This document shows, in pieces, positions 35,501 to 47,306 of a stretch of 64,000 nt of DNA (position 1 is the first letter of the stretch; the number at the start of each line of letters is the position of its first letter). Both the position numbers and the translations under genes were made by a program. Source of the DNA: Numida meleagris (Eukaryota; Chordata; Aves; Galliformes; Numididae); the NCBI RefSeq assembly GCF_002078875.1, contig NC_034411.1, positions 3,995,297 to 4,059,296 of the forward strand. The letters are read 5' to 3'. The notes beneath the pieces were generated by a model that did no database searches, was not told the DNA's origin, and saw nothing but the letters and a program-made list of their open reading frames with translations.

Positions 35501-37541
35501 ACAGCTGTGCTGAGGCCCGGGACAAGGCATGGGAGATGGTAGGGGAAATCATCTGTGTTGACAGTTCTGATGGAATCTGACTCTAAGCTAACCTGATATT
35601 TGTAGCCCAGCACCCTACTGTGCTGCCTGGTTTTCTTCATCAAAAAATAGTCCCCAGGAGCTTCCACTATTGTGGTGCCTAAATATTCAGGTGACTGAAG
35701 GATGACAACATGAGGCAGGACATTCTGAGCTCTTTTAAGGCTAAATCTGAGCACAGCCAGTGTGAGACTGAGAAGAAGGGAGACTGCTATTACTAGGAAA
35801 GGAGACGGGGGTGTGCTGGCAGATTAGATGCACTGATTTTGAAATAAATGCCCTTTTTCTGGCTTAGGTTCATCTAGTTTGAAAAGCGGTTGTTGAGTTT
35901 GGGCGCATTTATGCTCCCAGATATGTGTGTGCACTGTTCCAGAACACTTGTTATAATAGACATTCATGCTCTTTCTTTGTTCAGGTGTTTTTACAACCAA
36001 ACCAAAGCCCCAATTTTCTATAACTATTTGTACTTACATTTGTCCAGTTACTCTTTGGATTTGGTGTAACAATGCGTTTACATGACGCAACTGACATCGC
36101 AGTGACAACTGTAAATGCAGATACCCGAGAATACATTTTTGACTCTTATGCAGTGGGCTATATTTTCCAGCCTATTATATTAGCTTAGTCATCATATGTA
36201 TTGCAATAAATTATCTAGGGAATGTCCTCAAGGGAACCTGCTGGTTAACCATCTCAATTGGTTTTCTGGATTCCTCATCTTTTCAAAATATATCATCTGT
36301 TTGTGGACTGACTGCTGGGAGGTGACCATTTCTATAAATCCATAGGGAACCCTACAGAAGCACCTTGCCTTTAGGGATGTACTTCTGTTCCTATAAACTT
36401 ATTTTGTAATTATCTTGGTGCTATCTATTATCACTCTCCATAAAGCCATGTTTTATCAGGTTCCACAAGCTTTTCCATCAGTACAGTGATCAGTGATTTC
36501 CTGCTTAAAAAGCATTTTTGATTAGGGCGTCTCTTTTTTTCCCTTGTCCTTGAAATATACATAGAATTTTTTACTATATGATTGCATTGAGTGGGTAGAG
36601 TTAAATTCTTTTACAGGTTTAAAATATCTTTTATGGGATCTTTAATCAAGTTAGAGTTGGGAAGAGGGGGTTTCTGCATGTTTTAGGAGCAGTCTTTTCT
36701 CTCTGCAAATGTCCTTTAATAATGAGAAGGTTGCAGAGAAACTCAGCACAGTTAGGAAGGGCAGAAGGGAGAGGAAGACTTTCCCTGGCCTGCTAGGTTG
36801 GTTGTGCTGCTCTAAACCTTCAGTTCTGCTAGGGAAATGTTCCCACCACTGTCAGCTGTCTTCCCCTTGCTTGTAAAATGGCAGCCACTGACTCGCATGC
36901 ATGTGAGCAAGGCAGCTTCGTGTAGTAACAACACAGCAGTTTATGACCGTGTGGCAGGGGGTGGCTTTTTTTAGCTACTCAGATTAAACTGCGGAGGGTG
37001 CCAGCAAGGCATGTGGTTTTAACAGCTTTGTCACATTTGCTGAACAGTGACTTGTACAGATGGAACAGTAGGTATGAAGAAAACATAAAGGAAGCAATTA
37101 ACCAAATAAATCTTTGAAAACAGCATATGCCAATGAAGTTTTCATAGAGGAGAGGGCCGTTTTCCTTCCAGAGACCACTGTTTTAAATAGGAGCAGTCCC
37201 TGCGCACTCCTAGGGGAGAGCTGTTGGAGGTAAGTATTTTTGATGATGATCCAAGTGAAAGGAGGGTGAAGACCAACTATCCAAGGCTGAAATGATTTTC
37301 AGGGGAGGTCAGGGGATGGACGAAGCCTGAGTTCCAGCCCTACCTGTTACAGGCCAGACTAGGTGAGATAAGCCACGTGTTGCGCACCTTGTGTATATGC
37401 CTGTGATGACTTTTTTTCCCTGTGCTTAACGTTTAGATCCATATTGGCAATTTCCCACTCTCAGCAGACTGTAACATTTCTAGTTGAATTCCGTACGCCT
37501 GTCAGTGTTGTAATCAATAACCCTGATGTGTTCTTCTGCAG
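32587..37541 (+). other. SLC24A3: SLC24A3 intron (5.0 kb)
   Basis: The first half is dominated by a minus-strand CR1 element of about 2.1 kb (32821-34890). The next stretch, about 34900-35830, has a minus-strand ORF of 99 codons (35455-35754) that I do not recognise. From 35830 to 37541 the sequence is A/T-rich, with stops in all frames and no recognised element. Confidence 0.85.
32821..34890 (-). mobile_element. Long CR1 LINE copy (about 2.1 kb)
   Basis: The longest transposon in the window. Its 3' end is at 32821 (CCATAGAATCGCTTGGGTTG). Upstream on the minus strand come the 3' UTR, then reverse-transcriptase sequence. The minus-strand translation includes [18 protein letters not shown] (33792-33986), and upstream of it [20 protein letters not shown] and [13 protein letters not shown] (34053-34349). 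These are standard CR1 reverse-transcriptase segments. Frameshifts and stops split the ORF, and the endonuclease part is not recognisable, so the copy is 5'-truncated and inactive. The 5' edge is approximate. Confidence 0.93.
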
Positions 37542-37626
37542 CGCTTGCATCTTAGCGAAGATGTGGCTGGGGCTACTTTCATGGCAGCTGGAAGTTCTGC
37601 TCCTGAGTTGTTTACATCTGTCATAG
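37542..37626 (+). CDS. SLC24A3: SLC24A3 exon: core of alpha-1 repeat
   Basis: This 85-nt exon begins [10 protein letters not shown] and continues into [18 protein letters not shown], the first of the two alpha repeats that form the ion-binding site of the Na+/Ca2+ exchanger superfamily. The Glu in SAPELF corresponds to the acidic residue known in the family to coordinate Ca2+ and K+, and it is intact. The acceptor is TTCTGCAG and the donor GTAACT. The exon ends one base into a Gly codon that the next exon completes. The matching alpha-2 repeat is not in this window. Confidence 0.98.
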
Positions 37627-39611
37627 GTAACTAACCTGCTGCTCTTTGAAACCTCCTCTTTTCCCATGCTGTTTTTCAGAGTTGACATGAGATTGCTAAG
37701 CGCCTGTAATATTTGTGCCTCTTTTCTCATGGACATGCACAGGATTAATTGTGGGGAATCTTCACTAGATAAAGAGGCTCTAAAAAAGTACAGTTATCTC
37801 ACAGCAGGGCTACATTGGAAGTGCTTCAATTTTACCAGCCAAACCAAGGTCAGAAATGCAGGCGGTTCATCGTAACTATCTGTTAGCCTGACTTTGTAGC
37901 ACAGCCAAGGTACAGAGCACTAAGCCATACTCACACAGCCTTCTCCCATCCTCTCCACTCTCCTATGCTATCTGCCATGCTATCTGTATGGCTCATCAGC
38001 CCCTGGGTTGATCTTCAGGCAAAACGTTTCTGTCTTCAGATGCACATTTTCTGTTATCACCTTCAGTCTGGTTAATTATCTAACAATGTTTCCCTCTTGG
38101 AAAGCCAAAGAAGAGATCTGAGACCCTTACTCCCAGCAACAGGTTGGTGAGAGCATCACGTTAGCAGCGCAGCACGCTGAATATGGAGAGTGTGATCAAG
38201 AGATTGAGCAGTATGTAGGTCTGTGAAACGTGAGGAGAGCTGGGTGTTCCTTCCGTAGCATTGACCTAAGAGGGGACTTGAGTCAGAGAGCTGTTGTAAA
38301 ATGATCTGTATGTATGCTGCCATGTAGATTGTGGAGTATTGCAATTTGACATGTCCACATCTCTGGTGGTACATAATCATTAGAACAGTGGATGAGAGGA
38401 TAAGGTGGGCTCTCCATCGCTGAAGAGAAGTGATGGAATTATATTGAGCTTAGATACTTTCTCTAGAAAGTATCTGTATCAGTAGCATCTATGAGAGGCA
38501 GAACACAGATTAATTCACACCAACCTGTACACTCTGCAGAGAGAGATGATCAAAGCCTCAACATGTAGGAAGTTAAAATCACAGAATCATAGAATGGTTT
38601 GGGTTGGAAGGGACCTTTAAGGTCATCTAGTTCCAACCCCCCTGCTATAGGCCGGGACACCTCCCACCAGACCATTGCTCAAAGCCCCATCCAGCCTGGC
38701 CTTGAAGCCACAAAATGGAAGCCCACAGACCTGAGATTGTATCTTAGTTAAGGGTAGTACAATAGCAGGGCAAAAATAAAGTCATATTCCTTCAGACAGC
38801 TTAGAGAAGCCCTAACAGTTTGCTGTGGTGTAATCTACCAGATACTGAATGGCTCTTGGGGGGCAGCAGGGCATACTTCTGGGTAACATGTGTCTCAGAA
38901 AAAGGAGAAGTAGAGCAAAAAAACCTAAACTCCAACAGCCAGAAAAATGCTGCTGGAAACTTAAAAGCAAATGGTGAATTTAAAGAGACTGACAGCTAGC
39001 AGGGGATGGAGTGTTATTTTTAGGCTGACTTCCTAAGGAAAGAATTTTGTGCAGTACCGTGATGCATGTGTCTGTCAGTTCATCTTCTTCACCATTAACC
39101 TCATTGGCCAAATTTAACCAAATCTGACAGAGGAGCTCTGAAAGGAGCTTGTAACAGAGCCCCATAATCCATTCTGAGAGGCATTGTGCAGCTTGCAAAT
39201 ATCCAGTGGCCAGACAGCTCTCAATCTGCTCACTTGCCTAGTGAAGCCAGCAGGGCTGAGGATACGTGGAAGAGCAGAGAATGGTGAGGAGATAGTTTCC
39301 TGCAGATTTGTGTCCTACAAAATGCTCTTAAGGAGCTTATTATCTTCTGTAATGTATATGGCTAGACTAGGAGGTTGGTGATTTAGAAATGTTTAAGATA
39401 CATGGTTTTCATTAGATGATCCTTCTGAATCCCCACAGAAAGTTCTGTTGCCTTTAATCACCCTAGTACCTTTCTCTGCAAGTTGCCCTATTAAATATGA
39501 GTAAAAGCAGCAGAACTGGTGCATGCCTTTAGATTCATTAATGGAGCAATTTTAGAGGGAAAAACTCTGTACTTTCCAATTTACACAGCTTGCCTTGAAC
39601 TTGTTTTTCAG
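37627..39611 (+). other. SLC24A3: SLC24A3 intron (2.0 kb)
   Basis: This short intron runs between the two halves of the alpha-1 region. It holds one CR1 3' piece (38578-38706, minus). The remaining stretches, 37627-38577 and 38707-39611, contain nothing I recognise. Confidence 0.88.
38578..38706 (-). mobile_element. CR1 LINE, 3' end
   Basis: Inverted tail ATCACAGAATCATAGAATGG, then TTTGGGTTGGAAGGGACCTT and the usual TCATCTAGTTCCAACCCCC. Short and well preserved, so possibly a younger copy. Confidence 0.93.
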
Positions 39612-39715
39612 GTGTTTTTATCACAAAAGGAGACGTAGGCGTTGGAACCATCGTAGGCTCTGCTGTATTTAACATTCTCTGTATTATTGGTGTGTGTGGG
39701 CTTTTTGCAGGACAG
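39612..39715 (+). CDS. SLC24A3: SLC24A3 exon: end of alpha-1 repeat and third helix
   Basis: This 104-nt exon completes a split Gly codon and reads VFITKGDVGVGTIVGSAVFN, then ILCIIGVCGLFAGQ. GTIVGSAVFNIL is the second half of the alpha-1 signature and runs into a very hydrophobic helix. The acceptor is TTTTTCAG and the donor CAG|GTAAGA. The exon leaves in phase 0, as the next one requires. With the previous exon it forms the whole alpha-1 ion-binding motif, with no visible substitution at a key position. Confidence 0.98.
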
Positions 39716-40202
39716 GTAAGAGCGTTTAATGATTCCTAACAGTAATTGCTTCATCACATGCCTTGGCTGTATTGTGAAATCTAGTTGCCAGGTTTCCAGC
39801 CTTGCCACAAACTTCCCTTGTTTTGTCCTTTTTAACAGGGCCCTATACTATTCCTCTTACATGTTTTGAAATGAAAAGCAGAAGAGCAAATGTCAGCTCA
39901 GATGTTTTAAGCATAGCTGGTCAAAGGCATAAAAGTTGGTTATTGAACACATCCTCTGGGTAGCTATTGAAAGGTGTGCTGTGTTCTGGTGCATGGAAAG
40001 GAGTATGGAAGCGTGTGTGCATCTGGCTGGTAAAAATGCTATTTCGTGAGCCATGAAAGGGTCCTCCAAAAGAATGATGGCACTTCTGGAGCATCAGGAA
40101 AGATGCTGCCTTTGTGCAAGAGATGTTGCTGGTGACTGATGTGACTTAGGAATCAAATGAGAAAGATTCGGCTTGTAGGTTTTCTCATTATTTATATGCT
40201 TG

Positions 40203-40345
40203 GATTCTCAGAATGTGGGAAGGGACCTCTGGAAGCGTGTGACCAAGAGCCCCCCACCACTCCCAGATGAAAGCAGGGCTGACTGCAGGGTTGGACCATG
40301 TTCCTCGGGGCCTTCTCCAGTCAGATTTTGAATATTCCCAACAAA
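40203..40345 (-). mobile_element. Diverged CR1-like fragment
   Basis: GATTCTCAGAATGTGGGAAG and GGGACCTCTGGAAGCGTGTG resemble an old CR1 3' end, with many changes. An assignment by similarity of layout only. Confidence 0.5.
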
Positions 40346-42899
40346 TTTTACCTGACTAACAGTAGGGCTGTCCATTCCTAGTATAATGTCTGACTGTTTT
40401 CCAGTATGTCAAACTGAATACGACAACGTGAACTATTCATCTGAAATTAAAGTAATTAAGTTGTGAGATCTGAGCTGCTGTCTGAATTGCTGACATGATT
40501 GACTCTGCATAATTAAATATCTGAATCTGCATTTACCTTAGTGCTTGTCAACATGCCCAGTATTTTTATGATCATGTCAGATGTTCTTTGAAATCTTACC
40601 GTACGGACTTGTTTGCAAAGAGATGAAGCAGGATAACAGAATCAGTACAGAACAAGAGGATAACTAGCTCTGGAAGAACAGTCTGAAAGATGAGGCCTTT
40701 GTAACTTGGTCAGTGTGAGAAAGCAAATAGAGAGCTTAGGCTTTCCTGAGAAAGTTTGTAATCCAATTTTATTTGTCTTAACCATGAACTTTTTCAGGAT
40801 GAAGATGAGCATTTTTGTTATGGGGAGGTTTGGGAAAGAATCCACAGAGTGACTTTTCAGGTACCTAACTCGGATTTGCATGGGAACACGCAGCTGAAAG
40901 CTACAAGCTCTTGTTCAATACGTTAGTAGTTCTCCTGGAACTCTTACTACAAAAAGCTAATTGATCCAGTCTAGTTTTTAATTACCAAAGCTTTCCCAGG
41001 GCACAAATCTGTGTTTCCCAGAGATCTTCTCCTGTAATCAGTAGGACTGTCTCCTTGGGTTGCTTTTTTCAAACAAATGAAAAAGATTAACTGTTTAGCA
41101 CGATGACAGAGAAGCTAATTCTTCTGATTTTTACTCTCCACATTACTGTCTGCAAGCCTGAAGCCTGCTAATAAACTAGCTACAAATGACAGCTTTCAGT
41201 GGAGAAGGCTTGATGGAGTTTGGGGGTTGACAAAGAATGTCAGTCATTTTTGTTTGTAGGTGGGAGGTGTTTGTTTCTGGAGGATACAACACAGCCAAAA
41301 TGTTCTGGTAAATGCCTTTGGCTTTCCAGGCATGACAGCTTTTGGAAGAACAGGAAAGAACTGGCTGCCCTAGGTCATCCTAAGCACAGTCTGTGAGCCT
41401 TGTTTCAAGCTGAGAACTGAGATCTGGCCTGGTTTGTCCTGATTTTGCCTTCCCTGGCTCTGCTAGCTGTTGGTGTGTAGTTAGCTTCTGTTTGGTGCTG
41501 CTGAACCTGCAGTGGTTCGGTGAGAAGTGAGGTGATTTAAATGGCTGCTTGGAATCATAATTTAAGTGAGCAAATACGAAGCCTCAGTTCAAATAATTCT
41601 GATACCCTAAACAAAACCTTTTGTGTGCCTTGCATTTTTTCCACTCTCAGCCCTTCATCAGAAAGTCATTTGCTTTTACTGGCTGGCTCAGTACAACGTG
41701 TGTTGTTATTGAGAGGAGTTTAGTTTTGTTATCAGTGATTTCTCTTTAGACGCACTAACACCATTAGTGGACCTGGGTGCCAGATTTGAATTGCCTTGTA
41801 ATGGCCATGTAAATCTGGAGGCAGGTTGTCAGAGCTGCATGCTGGCCTTTGTGTTCATCAAAACCTGTCATTAAATGCTCTGGCCATAGGAGGTGGCTAC
41901 TCAGAGTCGCCCAAGTGGCCAAGAAGGGCTGATGCTCCCTTTCCCCCATGCCTGGCTTACCTGTAGGATCTCACCAGCAAGGGGGGGACAGTTTCAAGAT
42001 GATCCTGGTGCCAATTTGCATGAGGAATTGCAGAGGCGTAGATACTTGGGATTGCTGTAGTGCCCACAGGCTGGAGAACCATCTTTAAACACAAAAGCCC
42101 ACAGCCTCAAGAAATTGGTACACATTTCTTTCAACACCGACTCTGATTATTTTTCTAAGCCTTTAATGGCTAATAACTGCACACTTCCCAGAACAGATCA
42201 GCATAGACATCCCACTGCTGGAACTGGAGAGGAAAGTACGATGCCCACATCTCTATATGACACTATGCACCAAAATGTGCATTAAAAGAGCATTATTAGG
42301 GTTGAAAGTCAAACACTGAAAAGTTATAAAATAGCAGCTTTAAGGTTCTTTGCACAACCTTAATTTGCCCCCCCCGCCGTGTGTGCATTATTATGGTCTT
42401 TAATTACATGAGCACACGCTGGTTTCTCCATAGGGTCCCTGCCTCCTTCAGCGCACAGAATGGACTTTACTCACTTAATGAGCAGCTATTCATTATTTTG
42501 TTTTCTGTTCGTTGTTCAGTGTGTGCCCTTCTGCCTTATTTACCAGGCTCTATTCAAACCCTGTTCCAGAGGCAGAGTTATTAATTTCCTCTTGAACTTC
42601 TGCCGATGTCATTGCTATTGTATGTAAGCAGTTGATGAACGATTAATTAATTTTCCCCAAATCTCTGTGAGATGGAGTGTTTTAAAGATAGGAAAACAAA
42701 GTTCAGAGAGATTATAGACAAAAGGATGGACTTGTCATTTTAGGTGCCATTTAGAGCTGGCACAGGCCTGTTTTTCTTCCTGAACATACAGCATCCTGTG
42801 GCATTTTCTTTGTTTGGAGTGCAGCTCCCTCTGGCTTCAAGTGCTGCTCCCATTACTCCTTTAGTTCACACTGTAGGCTTGTGAACATGTTTCATTCTC

Positions 42900-43104
42900 C
42901 CAGCAGTCCCCGTGGAGAAGCAGGTGCCCCAAGACGCTTGGAACACCTAGCAAAGTGCTCTCCTTCCAGGACATGTCTCTCTGAAGTCCTTTAAAGGCTG
43001 ATAGCAAGGCTCCCTCATCCAGCACAGCGGGTCTCAAAGGGGAGGCCTCCTCCTGCCCAGTGCCCACGCTGCCCTAGCTCCAGGCCCCAGCATGCCCCAG
43101 GCTG
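42900..43104 (-). repeat. Unnamed dispersed repeat, copy 2
   Basis: Reverse-complement partner of the repeat at 14318-14522, with the same limits to within a few bases on the mapped side. The homologous frame stays open on the minus strand for about 65 codons (42861-43067). No LTR ends, tail or terminal repeats are visible. Confidence 0.75.
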
Positions 43105-46100
43105 TGCTGTATCCAACACGCTCCTACATTGCTTTTCTCCTCTGCCTTTCAGGCAGGCTTCCCACTCTGGAGAAGGATGGTAGGGCCAGTTGAGATCATG
43201 GCCAGCACTCATATGAGAAAGTGCTGCTGTTGGGAGCTGATGCAGCGCAAAGGGAAAAGAGGAGAGCAGGGAGAGCTGTTGCATTCTCAGGAGTTGGTCT
43301 AAAATAGCATGGGAGCAGGCTGCCAGAAGCCATCAAGCAAAGCTGCAATTAGAAAAGCTTCCACTTCGTTTCTTTATTTATGCTTTTAATTTTGAAATTT
43401 TAAGGAATCTATCAACTTGGTAGCTGGAGCCCCAGTCTTGCAAGCAATTGCAGCCAAGCTCATTTCCACACGCTGAGTTGCTTGTAGGATGGGTGTCTGA
43501 AAACCACCCAACTTGCTCATACTGTCTGCTGCTATGCCTTGTTTTAGGGTTTCCAAATAATTGTGGGAGTGTTGTAAGTCTCCTGAAGAGCTGCTCTCAT
43601 GCTAAAAAGCAGTTGATGTAGACGAAAATCAGCTTTAATGTGCTATTGTGCTCCTATTTTCTTTGTGACACAGACAGAATGGGCAGAGCTGGGCTGGAAA
43701 TTGGGTTCATTTGAGTGGTGTCAACAGACTGGGAAGATTAATCATGTGGCTGTCTTGTGCCAGCCCAGTGCTGAGATTTTCTGTTGTAAGCTCTAGGGAA
43801 GTGTTAATAAATGCAAGCAAAATTGCTGCAAGCAACTATGAAGATGGTGCTGTTATTGTTGAGTATTATAATTTGCATCTTACTAATTTCAAAACTAAGG
43901 TGGTTCTAAATTATATCAAAAGTATTTGTGTCATTGCTTGCTACTGAAAATAGGAAGGTGTGCTTCAGTAGCCTGAAAGTGAGTTGCTTTTCTCTTCCAA
44001 TTAATGTTGATGAGACTTTGCAGATCACCATTGAGAATTCTGGACTGGAGGGATTTTTCTGTTCTCACTGATATGAGCGATGGAATCACCTGAGTTCTCT
44101 CTCCTTGGCACATGAGGATTCGTTTTCAAAACCTGATGGCTGATTGAAGCTGCCTCTGGTTTTGGATGGCCAAACTAAAACAACAGGCAAAGGCTGGATT
44201 TTCTAAACTAGCAGACATACTCTGAAATTCAGGTCTGTTTTACTATCTTAATCTGAGCCTCTGTAAGCTGAGAAACTCAACCTGTGATTAATTTTGAAGT
44301 CCCTGACCAAATTTACCCCAACAAGGTAAAGTTTACCCATGCGGATGGCTGAGTGCAGCCTACTTGACTCTGATGGTGAGCCTTAGAAGCTTTTCTTTTG
44401 TTCCTCTTGGATCCTATTGCAGTGTTCGGATTCTGTCTTACTGGGAACACAGAAGAAGATCTTCCTGATTAGAGTAGCTGTAAATTTTAAGCTGTAGAAG
44501 GTTTTAGTGTATGGAAATACTTACAGGGTTGGATGTCTCTGCAGCTGTTTCTTCATTTGTCTGTGGCACTAATGCATATTCTCTGTCATTTGCACAGCTA
44601 AGTCACATGCCTCAAACATAGCTTAGCTCATGTGTTTTAGCTGCTTTTCATCTGCAAAGGAAGGTTACAGAAAAGTAAAAGAATGCTGCAAGAGATGCAG
44701 TGCTACCAAATGCAGCCCTTCAAACAGAGGTTCAGCGATGCTTCATGATAGTTCATGGTGGATAGCAGGGTAGAGAGGCAGGCACGGAGACTGCTTGCTG
44801 CCTGGATTGTGACAGATTGCATTAGGGTTTTTCCATGATTGCAAATCACGTGTACGGTCCTAGAAAAATGTGGGGAGATTGACCTTAGTCCAGTGTCCTC
44901 TCCATGCCTTGGTCTCTCAGTCCTATTTTCTCTCACTCTTATATTTGTATTTCACTAATAAGACCATCTCCTTCCACTGCCTTCTCATCATCCTTGGTGG
45001 CAAGGATGGGGTTCTCAGAAGCAGACAGTGCTTGCTTAATTCAGCTCTTGTCCAAGCCAGTCTGTTCCGTTTTTAAAAATCCTCCATCCAGATTCTTCGC
45101 TCTTCTATTTGCAGCTCAGCTGCTCTCTCCTGCACAGTCCTTCTCTGTCCCCATCCAGCAGTAAAGTGCAGCCTTTGGCAGTGTTGTGCAGAATGGGATG
45201 AAGGATTAGAAGAGGTTAGTGAAAAGCGTGTAAGTCAAAACGGTACAGCCACATAAGTTGCAAGTCACTCCAGCATTAACAGTCATCGGCGTAACTTGGA
45301 TTTGTTAATTACCATCTAATAGCTGTATTTTGCAATGGAGTTCTAATTTCTCTGTTTTGCCCTTCCCTGAGCTGGGCAGGCTGCTCTGGATGGAACAGGG
45401 AACCATGATGCTGGGCTGTGTCAGAGACTTCTTTTGCTGGAAATATTCTTGGTTTTTTTTGAGTTTTCCAGTTAATTATTTTGTCAAGGGGTCTAGATGG
45501 TGGCCAGATGTCATTCCTCATATATACTGGAGTAAAAATGACTGCTTTGACCATCTGACCAGCTTTCTTCTGCTCCAGAAGCAGAACGTATTTCTTTACA
45601 TGAAGAAATAAATTCGGAAGGCTCTCCTCTGTCCAAGTCATAGTAAACCACTGCGTAAACAAGGGATGCTGCTCAGAATCATGAGCTGGTGTGTCCTCAG
45701 CTTTGTCTCAGGATGTGAAAATACACTTAAGAGAGAGATGTTGCAAATAATGAAGAGTGGAGTAGAGGAAGCTGTGAACAGAGTTTTAATAACCAGGTAG
45801 AACATTGTTTATTGAAAAGTTTGGGACCTTTGTAATCTATTTCTAACCTAGTTGTTTCATACAGTTGGCTTGCATGCATCTTAATCTTTTAAGCTTTAAT
45901 TTCGCAGACAACAAGTAATTTGGACTGGGGTCATTACTGACCTTTGGTTTTAAGATTCCATCCATGACGTTTTTTTTCTACTTCTGGATTGTAGAGGAGT
46001 TTTGGGAGGGGGGAATTGGAATGATTTTTTTTTAATTCTTCTTTGGTCTGTGACCAGCAGCAGAAAACATTTTAACTTGTGAAGCAGTAGTTTAAAAGAA

Positions 46101-46988
46101 CTTAGTGCCAACAGCATGGAGTCTATGTGTTGCTTTTGTAGTGTAGGGCATAACTGCTTTGTGCTGGTAATGGTTTTTAGTGGGCCTGGTCTTTCACTGA
46201 TGTGAGTCTGTTGCACACTTGAAAACAAAGAAACACAGCAATAAGCCAAACAAGATGTGCATTCCTAACAGAGGCACAGCTGTGAGCATAGCTCACACTG
46301 TGAGCAAACCCCAAGCATGAGGAGAGCAGGGAGAGGGAACAGGCGGTGTTGTTCCCTCTGCCCTGCGGAAACTCAGGCCATCGATGAACAGCATGGGCTG
46401 CAGTCAGACAGTTCAGAGGCTGAAGCCTCTCTGAATGCTCTGGTAAAGCCCTAGCACAGAGTCAAGCAGCTGGGCCAGCAACAGAAGTGGAATGGGCAGC
46501 TGAACAGACTCATCTGCCTCTTGCATCTTTATCTGTACATTATCAGTGTTTCTCCCTGATGGAACGATCAAGGAGGATGCTCACCCACTGGAAATGCAGC
46601 ACAGTGCTCCTTTTCCCTGGGGTTTTCCTGCTGGGATGCTTGACCCTGGCAGATAGCAGACCAACTCTCAGAGATCAAGCAGATTAGATTCCATTCCAGC
46701 TCCCCCTTGAATGCAAACACTGTTTTCTTGGGCACTGGAGACTTGTGGTTTTAAAACAAATTTGTATCTGCTGTCCAAGCAAATACTTTGTTTGCTACCC
46801 AGAAAACACTGAGAAAGGCTCTTTGTCCTATTCTGTGAGTGGGTCATGCCTTGCCTTCTGCAGTGCTGCATGGACTTCAACTTGTGCTTCATCTTGGGTG
46901 TGGTGAATGAGCTCCGTCAGAGGCACCTGTTACACCATGACCCTTTTGGTCTCCTTTTGTAGAGGTCTGATGGGCACTAAAAGGAATT

Positions 46989-47012
46989 GGTCATTCCAAA
47001 AGTAACTATTTT
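46989..47012 (-). mobile_element. Possible solo mariner terminal repeat
   Basis: GGTCATTCCAAAAGTAACTA resembles the mariner terminus with a few mismatches. It is immediately followed by a CR1 copy. Too short to be sure. Confidence 0.4.
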
Positions 47013-47035
47013 AAGTGGGGATTGGCCTCTTTCCC

Positions 47036-47306
47036 TGGGTAACTAGTGCCAGGACGAGAAGGGATGGCCTCATGTTGCGCCAGGGGAGATTCAGGTTGAG
47101 TGTTAGGAACAATTCCTTCTCAGACAGAGCGGTGAGGCACTGGCACAGGCTGCCCAGGGAGTGGTGGGGTCACCATCCCTGGAGGTGTTCAGAGCTGTGG
47201 GGATGTGGCACTGAGGGACGTGGTCAGTGGGTGTGGTGGGGCTGGGCTGGGGATGGACTTGGTGATCTTAGAGGTCTTTCCAACTTTAATGATTCTGTGA
47301 TTCTAT
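47036..47306 (+). mobile_element. CR1 LINE, 3' end
   Basis: Starts near AACTAGTGCCAGGACGAGAA, contains GGCACAGGCTGCCCAGGGAG and CATCCCTGGAGGTGTTCAGA, and ends in ATGATTCTGTGATTCTATT. A good plus-strand copy of about 270 bp. Confidence 0.93.
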
